NCBI GenBank assembly: GCA_021732805.1
Contig: JAKFUJ010000319.1
Coordinates: 1 to 11,356 of the forward strand
Length of the DNA: 11,356 nucleotides
Source: Betaproteobacteria bacterium
Lineage (GTDB): Bacteria; Pseudomonadota; Gammaproteobacteria; Burkholderiales; SG8-41
Reading direction: 5' to 3'
Shown: one piece after another, positions 6,260-11,356 of the stretch
How positions within the stretch are numbered: the stretch's first letter is position 1
How the letters are laid out: each line of letters begins with the position of its first letter
The notes under the pieces: model-generated
What the model was told of the DNA's origin: nothing
Database searches by the model: none
What the model saw: only the letters and a program-made list of their open reading frames with translations
Program-made: the position numbers and the translations under genes

Positions 6260-8005
6260 ATGACTGAATCCACGTCCAAACCCATGCCCGAATCTGCGTC
6301 GAACAATTCTGCGGCTGCATTTGCCGAACTGAACCGCATGCTGTTTGCAGGAGCGGCCGGCAAGCTTGATGCCGCGCAGAACATGCCCGACATGACGCAG
6401 ATGATGCAATTGCTGAGCGCCGGCATGGCACAAGACAGCGAACACTGGCTGGAACTGAACAACCGTTATTACCGCGAACACCTGGCATTGTGGCAGGCCT
6501 GCGCAAATCCGCAAGCCTCCAGCGACAGTGCTGACCCGCCACCGGACCGCCGCTTCCGCGCCCCGGAATGGCGCGAGCCCTATTACAATTACCTGGCCCG
6601 GTCCTATCTGCTGTCGGCGCGCTGGCTGGAAGAAATGACTACTGCGGCCAAACTCGAAGCCCATGCCAAACACAAGCTCGAGTTCTACACGCGGCAACTG
6701 ATCGACGCATTGTCGCCGGCCAACTATCCGTGGACCAATCCGGAAGCGATCAAGCTCGCCGCCGAAACCGAAGGCGCCAGCCTCACCCAGGGCCTGAAAA
6801 ACCTCGCCGCCGACATCGACAAAGGACTGGTGTCGATGACCGACGAGACAGCCTTCGAAGTCGGCCGCAACCTGGCGGTCACGCCGGGCGCGGTGGTCTA
6901 CGAAAACGATTTCATGCAATTGCTGCAGTACGCACCGTTGACTGCGCAAGTGCATGAACGGCCGCTGGTCATGGTGCCGCCGTGCATCAACAAGTACTAC
7001 ATCCTCGACCTGCAGCCCGACAATTCCTACGTCCGCCATGCCGTTGCCGCAGGGCACACGGTATTCATGGTGTCGTGGCGCAACATGCCGGCGGAAATGG
7101 GCCATGCGACCTGGGACGATTATCTCGAACACGGCGTGATGCGCGCCATTGCCGTGGCGCAGGACATCGGCGGCACGCCGCAGGTCAATGCACTGGGTTT
7201 TTGCGTCGGCGGCACGCTGCTCGCCTGCGCTCTGGCGGTACTGCGCGCCCGTGGCGATGATCCGGTCGCCAGCGCCACTTTCCTCACCACCATGCTCGAT
7301 TTCAGCGATACCGGCGAACTGAGCGTGTTCATCGATGAGCCGTACGTGGCTGCGCGCGAAAGCGAATTCGCGCAGGGCGGCGTGCTGAAAGGACGCGAAC
7401 TGGCGCTGACTTTCGCCAGCCTGCGCGCCAACGACCTGATCTGGCCGTACGTGGTCAACAACTACCTGAAGGGCCGCACGCCCGAGGCCTTCGATCTGCT
7501 CTACTGGAACAGCGACAGCACCAACCTGCCGGGCGTGATGTACAAGTATTACGTGCGCCACACCTATCTCGAAAACAACCTGCGCGTCCCCGGCAAACTC
7601 ACCATGTGCGGCGTGCCGGTCGATTTGTCGAATGTCGACATGCCGGCCTACCTGCTCGCAGCCCGTGAAGACCATATTGTTCCCTGGCGCACCGCCTACG
7701 GCAGCGTGCCGCTGCTCGGCGGCCCGCTGCAATTCGTGCTCGCCGCCAGCGGCCATATCGCCGGGGTCATCAATCCGGCTGCGCGCAATAAACGCAATTT
7801 CTGGATCAATGATGCCCTGCCCCCGGAAGCCGAAAGCTGGCTGGAGGGTGCAGCCTCCCAGCCCGGCAGCTGGTGGCCGCACTGGACAAATTGGCTGCAG
7901 CAATACGGCGGCGCGCAGATTGCGGCGCCGGCAACACCCGGTAACGCCGGGCATCCGGTCATCGAACCGGCGCCCGGTCGTTATGTGAAAGCAAAAACCA
8001 CGTAA
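6260..8005 (+). CDS. phaC: Class I polyhydroxyalkanoate synthase
   Basis: This enzyme polymerises (R)-3-hydroxyacyl-CoA, mainly 3-hydroxybutyryl-CoA, into polyhydroxyalkanoate at the granule surface. At 581 residues it is close to Cupriavidus necator PhaC (589). The N-terminal ~200 residues are the variable synthase domain (LNRYYREHLALWQA, Trp/Tyr-rich APEWREPYYNYLARSY). An alpha/beta-hydrolase catalytic domain follows, with lipase-like box GFCVGG (nucleophile Cys315), Asp471 (AAREDHIVPW) and His499 (ASGHIAGVINP). These match Cys319, Asp480 and His508 of the Cupriavidus enzyme. The size and single-subunit layout (no phaE or phaR-subunit beside it) make it class I. ATG 6260 has no evident ribosome site; ATG 6284 is an alternative that would drop 8 residues. 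phaB follows after 74 nt. No phaA lies in the window. Confidence 0.96.
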   Translation: MTESTSKPMPESASNNSAAAFAELNRMLFAGAAGKLDAAQNMPDMTQMMQLLSAGMAQDSEHWLELNNRYYREHLALWQACANPQASSDSADPPPDRRFRAPEWREPYYNYLARSYLLSARWLEEMTTAAKLEAHAKHKLEFYTRQLIDALSPANYPWTNPEAIKLAAETEGASLTQGLKNLAADIDKGLVSMTDETAFEVGRNLAVTPGAVVYENDFMQLLQYAPLTAQVHERPLVMVPPCINKYYILDLQPDNSYVRHAVAAGHTVFMVSWRNMPAEMGHATWDDYLEHGVMRAIAVAQDIGGTPQVNALGFCVGGTLLACALAVLRARGDDPVASATFLTTMLDFSDTGELSVFIDEPYVAARESEFAQGGVLKGRELALTFASLRANDLIWPYVVNNYLKGRTPEAFDLLYWNSDSTNLPGVMYKYYVRHTYLENNLRVPGKLTMCGVPVDLSNVDMPAYLLAAREDHIVPWRTAYGSVPLLGGPLQFVLAASGHIAGVINPAARNKRNFWINDALPPEAESWLEGAASQPGSWWPHWTNWLQQYGGAQIAAPATPGNAGHPVIEPAPGRYVKAKTT

Positions 8006-8048
8006 ATCCGCGCAACACCGCATGCAATGTCGTGGTTTGCTGTTAAAT

Positions 8049-8074
8049 TAGAATCAGAAATTCAACCAAGGAGG
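8049..8074 (+). promoter_or_regulatory. phaB ribosome binding site, with a candidate -10 box before it
   Basis: AAGGAGG (8068-8074) is a perfect Shine-Dalgarno 5 nt before ATG 8080, in contrast to phaC which has none. TAGAAT (8049-8054) could be a -10 box for separate phaB transcription, but I see no matching -35. A GCATGC palindrome lies just upstream (8020-8025). Confidence 0.55.
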
Positions 8075-8079
8075 CGGAC

Positions 8080-8820
8080 ATGTCACGCATTGCTATCGTT
8101 ACCGGCGGTATGGGCGGACTGGGTGAGGCTATCTGCATGAAACTCTCGGAGATGGGTTATCAGGTCGTCGCGACCTATTCTCCCGGCAACAAAAAACACG
8201 GTGACTGGATCGCCGAAATGAAACAAAAGGGTCATGACTTCCGCGCCGTGGCAGTGGACGTCGCCGATTACGACTCCTGCCAGCAGGCCATCGCCAAAAT
8301 CACCAAGGACGTCGGCCCGGTCGATGTGCTGGTCAACAACGCCGGCATCACCCGCGACACCACCTTCCGCAAAATGGAAAAAGACGGCTGGGACGCGGTC
8401 ATGAAAACCAATCTCGACAGCGTGTTCAACATGACCAAGCCGGTGATCGACGGCATGGCCGAGCGCAACTGGGGGCGGGTCATCAACGTGTCTTCGGTCA
8501 ACGGCCAGAAAGGCGCGTTCGGCCAGACCAACTATTCCGCAGCCAAGGCCGGCATGCACGGCTTCACCAAGGCAGCCGCGCTCGAGTACGCGCGCAAGGG
8601 CGTCACCGTCAACACCATCTCGCCGGGATACATCGGCACCAAGATGGTCATGGCCATCCCGAAGGAAGTACTGGATTCGAAAATCATTCCGCAAATCCCC
8701 ATCGGCCGGCTCGGCAAACCCGAAGAAGTCGCCGGTCTTGTCGCCTATCTGTGCTCGGAGGAAGCAGCCTTCGTTACCGGCGCCAATATCGCCATCAACG
8801 GCGGCCAGCACATGCAGTAG
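8080..8820 (+). CDS. phaB: NADPH-dependent acetoacetyl-CoA reductase
   Basis: This short-chain dehydrogenase/reductase reduces acetoacetyl-CoA to (R)-3-hydroxybutyryl-CoA, the monomer used by PhaC. At 246 residues it has exactly the length of Cupriavidus PhaB. The Rossmann nucleotide motif TGGMGGLG is at residues 8-15, and NNAG is at 86-89. The catalytic tetrad is Asn111, Ser139, Tyr152 and Lys156 (YSAAK). Family-specific stretches such as ITRDTTFRKM, SSVNGQKGAFGQTNYSAAK and the C-terminal INGGQHM separate it from FabG, which has the same fold. The start is fixed by an AAGGAGG site 5 nt upstream. It follows phaC and precedes phaR, a common beta-proteobacterial order. Confidence 0.95.
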   Translation: MSRIAIVTGGMGGLGEAICMKLSEMGYQVVATYSPGNKKHGDWIAEMKQKGHDFRAVAVDVADYDSCQQAIAKITKDVGPVDVLVNNAGITRDTTFRKMEKDGWDAVMKTNLDSVFNMTKPVIDGMAERNWGRVINVSSVNGQKGAFGQTNYSAAKAGMHGFTKAAALEYARKGVTVNTISPGYIGTKMVMAIPKEVLDSKIIPQIPIGRLGKPEEVAGLVAYLCSEEAAFVTGANIAINGGQHMQ

Positions 8821-8839
8821 GCACAGCAGACCGCAGGTT

Positions 8840-8855
8840 CCGGGCTCAATCCCGG
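8840..8855 (+). terminator. Short GC hairpin downstream of phaB
   Basis: CCGGG (8840-8844) pairs with CCCGG (8851-8855) around a 6-nt loop, 20 nt after the phaB stop. There is no U run directly after it, so it is at best a weak or Rho-assisted terminator or a pause site between phaB and phaR. Confidence 0.3.
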
Positions 8856-8914
8856 ATGCAGCATTCACTAATCGATAAGTTATTGATTTGTATCGTATTT
8901 TTAACTTGCACGGG

Positions 8915-8943
8915 TTGCGTTGCAACATTTCGTGTGGAATAAT
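8915..8943 (+). promoter_or_regulatory. Candidate phaR promoter overlapped by TTGC-repeat operator-like sequence
   Basis: TTGCGT (8915-8920), a 17-nt spacer and AATAAT (8938-8943) form a sigma-70-like promoter 26 nt before the phaR ATG. TTGC occurs three times in 8905-8923, and GTTGCAAC (8919-8926) is a perfect palindrome across the -35/spacer border. PhaR regulators repress their own gene in studied species and bind TGC-rich dyads, so this is a reasonable autoregulatory operator. The gap 8821-8969 holds no gene. Confidence 0.4.
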
Positions 8944-8969
8944 GCCTCACCCTACTTCCGAGGTTACCG

Positions 8970-9551
8970 ATGAGCGCACAGGCCAGAACCATCAAGAAGT
9001 ATCCGAACCGGCGACTCTATGACACCGAAACCAGCAGCTACATCACGCTGGCCGATGTCAAAAAACTGGTGCTCGAAAACGTCGAGTTCAAGGTCGAGGA
9101 TGCCAAGACCAAGGACGATCTGACGCGCGCGATTTTGCTGCAGATCATCCTCGAAGAAGAATCCGCGGGCGCGCCGATGTTCACCAGCGACTCGCTGTCG
9201 CAGATCATCCGCTTTTACGGCAATGCCATGCAGGGCATGATGGGTGGTTACCTCGAAAAAAACATCCAGACTTTCATGCAGATCCAGAACAAACTGCAGG
9301 ATCAGTCGCGCCAGGTCTACGGCCAGAACCCGATGCTCAACTCCGAAACCTGGAGCGAATTCGTCAAGATGCAAGGCCCTGCGATGCAGGGGCTGATGGG
9401 CCGCTACCTCGAACAGAGCGCGCAAACCTTCCTCAACATGCAAAACCAGCTGACCTCGCAGACCCGCAACCTGTGGGGCAACTTCCCGTTCCCCGGTTTT
9501 CCGGGACAACCTGAAACCAAAAAAGAAGACGGCGAAGAGCCGAAGTCATAA
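8970..9551 (+). CDS. phaR: Polyhydroxyalkanoate synthesis regulator PhaR
   Basis: This repressor both binds DNA at phasin and own promoters and binds PHA granules; granule formation titrates it off DNA. The 193-residue protein starts with the highly conserved PHB accumulation DNA-binding domain (IKKYPNRRLYDTETSSYITL, residues 8-27, extending to about 65). Two copies of the PHB_acc repeat follow, about 77-116 and 127-167; both contain a GN/GPAMQG(M/L)MG(G/R)YLE core and a QTF...QN(K/Q)L core. A charged tail (KKEDGEEPKS) ends it. The start is supported by GAGG (8960-8963) 6 nt upstream. It is distinct from the unrelated PhaR synthase subunit of Bacillus class IV enzymes. The gene order phaC-phaB-phaR fits local regulation of PHA storage. 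Confidence 0.95.
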   Translation: MSAQARTIKKYPNRRLYDTETSSYITLADVKKLVLENVEFKVEDAKTKDDLTRAILLQIILEEESAGAPMFTSDSLSQIIRFYGNAMQGMMGGYLEKNIQTFMQIQNKLQDQSRQVYGQNPMLNSETWSEFVKMQGPAMQGLMGRYLEQSAQTFLNMQNQLTSQTRNLWGNFPFPGFPGQPETKKEDGEEPKS

Positions 9552-9566
9552 CACGTCGTTCGCAAC

Positions 9567-9590
9567 CGCAGACCGCCCTTGCGGCCTGCG
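9567..9590 (+). terminator. Hairpin after phaR, candidate terminator
   Basis: CGCAG-A-CCGC (9567-9576) pairs with GCGG-C-CTGCG (9581-9590): nine GC-rich pairs with one A/C mismatch and a CCTT loop. It begins 16 nt after the phaR stop. The following sequence is only moderately T-rich (ATTTCTGACTTT), so termination strength is uncertain. Confidence 0.45.
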
Positions 9591-9623
9591 CATCACGATC
9601 CGCATTTCTGACTTTCCCCTGCC

Positions 9624-10958
9624 GTGCCCATAACCCCACCCCGCAAGGTCGGTTTTGTTTCGCTTGGCTGCCCCAAGGCCACCGTCGACTCCGAACACAT
9701 CCTGACGCAATTGCGCGCCGAAGGTTATATCGTCTCACCGACTTACCAGGATGCCGATCTGGTTGTCGTCAACACCTGTGGTTTTATCGACGCGGCGGTT
9801 GAAGAATCGCTGGATGCCATCGGCGAGGCGCTCGCCGAGAACGGCCGTGTCATCGTCACCGGCTGCCTCGGCGCCAAGGGCGACATCGTCCGTGAAAACC
9901 ACCCGCAGGTGCTTGCCGTCACCGGCCCGCACGCCACGGCTGCGGTGATGGAGGCGGTGCACATCCACCTGCCGCAGCCGCACGACCCGCACGTCGACCT
10001 CATTCCGCCGCAAGGCATCCGCCTGACGCCGCGGCATTACGCCTATCTGAAGATTTCCGAAGGCTGTAACCACCGCTGTACTTTCTGCATCATCCCGTCG
10101 ATGCGCGGCGACCTGGTCAGCCGGCCCATCGGTGACGTGATGAAAGAGGCGGAAAACCTGGTCAAGGCCGGCGTACGCGAACTGCTGGTGATTTCGCAGG
10201 ACACCAGCGCCTACGGGGTCGACGTCAAATACCGCACCGGGTTCTGGAACGGGCGACCGATCAGGACGCGCATGACCGAACTGACCCAGGCACTGGCCGG
10301 ACTCGGCGTGTGGGTGCGCCTGCATTACGTTTACCCGTATCCGCATGTCGACGAAGTCATCCCGCTGATGGCTGAAGGCAAACTGCTGCCCTACCTCGAC
10401 GTGCCCTTCCAGCACGCCAGCCCGCGCATCCTGAAACTGATGAAGCGTCCGGCCAACAGCGAAGGCACGTTGCAGCGCATCCGCGACTGGCGCGCCATCT
10501 GCCCCGAACTGACCATCCGCAGCACCTTCATCGCCGGCTTCCCCGGCGAGACCGAAACCGAGTTTGAACAACTGCTCGAATTCCTCGAAGAAGCCCAGCT
10601 CGACCGCGTCGGCTGTTTTGCCTATTCGCCGGTTGAAGGCGCAAAAGCCAATGCGCTGCCCGATCCGGTTCCCCGGGACATCCGCGAGCAACGCCAGGCA
10701 CGGTTCATGGCTGTGCAGGAAAAAATCAGCGCCGCGCGCCTGAAGAAAAAAATCGGCCAGACCATCACCGTGCTGGTCGACGAAGCCGGTCCCGAGGGCG
10801 CCATTGCGCGCTCCGCCGCCGATGCGCCGGACATCGACGGCCGCGTGATCATCAGCAAGGGCGCCAAGCTCAAGGTCGGCGAATTCGTCCGCGTCAAAAT
10901 CACCAAGTCCGACGCCCACGACCTGTGGGCCACACCGTCCGGTCCGCGCGCCATTTAA
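9624..10958 (+). CDS. rimO: Ribosomal protein S12 (Asp) methylthiotransferase RimO
   Basis: This radical SAM enzyme adds a methylthio group to the conserved aspartate of ribosomal protein S12 (Asp88/89 in E. coli). The 444-residue protein has the three family domains. The N-terminal UPF0004 domain has Cys16 (SLGCPKATVDSE), Cys52 (NTCGFID) and Cys81 (TGCLGA), which bind the auxiliary Fe-S cluster. The radical SAM domain has Cys148, Cys152 and Cys155 (EGCNHRCTFC). A C-terminal TRAM domain covers about 378-440. Length and motifs match RimO better than MiaB. The start is GTG 9624; an in-frame stop lies at 9609-9611 and no other usual start codon precedes Cys16. No ribosome site is evident. It follows phaR, a linkage common in beta-proteobacteria. 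Confidence 0.95.
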   Translation: MPITPPRKVGFVSLGCPKATVDSEHILTQLRAEGYIVSPTYQDADLVVVNTCGFIDAAVEESLDAIGEALAENGRVIVTGCLGAKGDIVRENHPQVLAVTGPHATAAVMEAVHIHLPQPHDPHVDLIPPQGIRLTPRHYAYLKISEGCNHRCTFCIIPSMRGDLVSRPIGDVMKEAENLVKAGVRELLVISQDTSAYGVDVKYRTGFWNGRPIRTRMTELTQALAGLGVWVRLHYVYPYPHVDEVIPLMAEGKLLPYLDVPFQHASPRILKLMKRPANSEGTLQRIRDWRAICPELTIRSTFIAGFPGETETEFEQLLEFLEEAQLDRVGCFAYSPVEGAKANALPDPVPRDIREQRQARFMAVQEKISAARLKKKIGQTITVLVDEAGPEGAIARSAADAPDIDGRVIISKGAKLKVGEFVRVKITKSDAHDLWATPSGPRAI

Positions 10959-10977
10959 TCCGGCACCCCGCCAGACC

Positions 10978-11356
10978 ATGCTGCAGACCCTGCGCCGCTG
11001 GGCCAAGCTGCTGAAAGGCGACGTGGTCATGCTGTGGTTTGCCTACCGCCACCCGCAAACACCGCTGTACGCCAAAATTTTCGCGGTGCTGGTGGTCGCC
11101 TATGCCTTCAGTCCGATCGACCTGATCCCGGATTTCATCCCCGTCATCGGCCTGCTCGACGACGCGCTGCTGCTGCCCATCGGTATCTGGCTCACGATCA
11201 AAATGCTGCCCGCCCCCGTCGTCGCCGAATGCCGGCTGCAGGCGCAGGCCTGGCTGGACGCGCGCCGGCCAAAACCGCAGAATTACTTCGCCGCTGCGGT
11301 GTTTGTTGCGCTCTGGATATTACTGGCATGGCTGCTGTGGCGCTGGCTGGCTGATC
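10978..11356 (+). CDS. DUF1232 (YkvA-like) membrane protein, 3'-truncated by the window edge
   Basis: The frame opens at ATG 10978, 19 nt after the rimO stop, and is still open at the last base, giving 126 visible codons. The protein starts with a short basic amphipathic stretch (MLQTLRRWAKLLKGD). The DUF1232 signature AYAFSPIDLIPDFIPVIGLLDD follows within one hydrophobic hairpin, and a second hydrophobic segment (AAVFVALWILLAWLLW) lies near the end of the window. It is most likely an inner-membrane protein cotranscribed with rimO. The family has no settled biochemical function, so I propose none. It cannot be judged whether the C-terminus is normal. Confidence 0.85.
   Translation, partial: MLQTLRRWAKLLKGDVVMLWFAYRHPQTPLYAKIFAVLVVAYAFSPIDLIPDFIPVIGLLDDALLLPIGIWLTIKMLPAPVVAECRLQAQAWLDARRPKPQNYFAAAVFVALWILLAWLLWRWLAD

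Noticed and set aside
6242..8023. 593-codon open frame on the - strand opposite phaC
   Set aside because: It lies fully antisense to a clear PHA synthase with intact catalytic residues. Its translation is low-complexity Arg/His/Val-rich sequence with no domain, the usual shadow in GC-rich DNA.
8831..8860. tRNA T-arm-like sequence (GGTTCCGGGCTCAATCCCGG)
   Set aside because: Only one small stem is present; no acceptor, D or anticodon stems surround it.
9735..11030. 431-codon open frame on the - strand opposite rimO
   Set aside because: It is antisense to an intact RimO and shows no recognisable motif. The same applies to long antisense frames over copA (258-1469) and phaB (8083-8928).

Overview
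The window reads as part of a fairly GC-rich betaproteobacterial chromosome. The evidence is the core block bamD / rluD-pgeF, with bamD divergent from rluD, and the class I polyhydroxyalkanoate block phaC-phaB-phaR followed by rimO. The exact genus cannot be fixed from sequence alone.

Positions 1-2600 carry a copper-efflux cluster on the + strand: a 5'-truncated Cu(I)-exporting P1B-type ATPase (copA), a 68-residue copper chaperone (copZ) and a CsoR-family copper-sensing repressor whose start lies inside copZ. A repeat element separates copA from copZ. It supplies the last ~11 codons and the stop codon of copA, then a strong hairpin, then four perfect 7-bp units (ACTCATC).

Positions 2622-5157 are conserved housekeeping genes. 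bamD (outer-membrane assembly lipoprotein) is on the - strand. rluD (23S rRNA pseudouridine synthase) and pgeF (laccase-domain peptidoglycan editing factor) are on the + strand and joined by an ATGA overlap. The bamD and rluD 5' ends overlap head to head.

Positions 5153-5347 hold a second copy of the repeat element, again starting at a gene's stop codon (pgeF). In this copy the 34-bp module is inverted and sits at the other end, just ahead of a TTG-started ZIP-family metal transporter (5348-6142).

Positions 6143-9623 are the PHA block: class I PHA synthase, NADPH-dependent acetoacetyl-CoA reductase and the PhaR regulator. No phaA thiolase is present here, so acetoacetyl-CoA must come from a thiolase encoded elsewhere. 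TGC/GCA-rich dyads lie in front of the pha genes and are candidate PhaR operators.

Positions 9624-11356 hold rimO (ribosomal protein S12 methylthiotransferase) and a 3'-truncated DUF1232 (YkvA-like) membrane protein, probably on the same transcript.

All protein-coding genes fit known families. The least explained material is the composite repeat at copA/copZ and pgeF/zip. It forms gene ends, hairpins and possibly a promoter.
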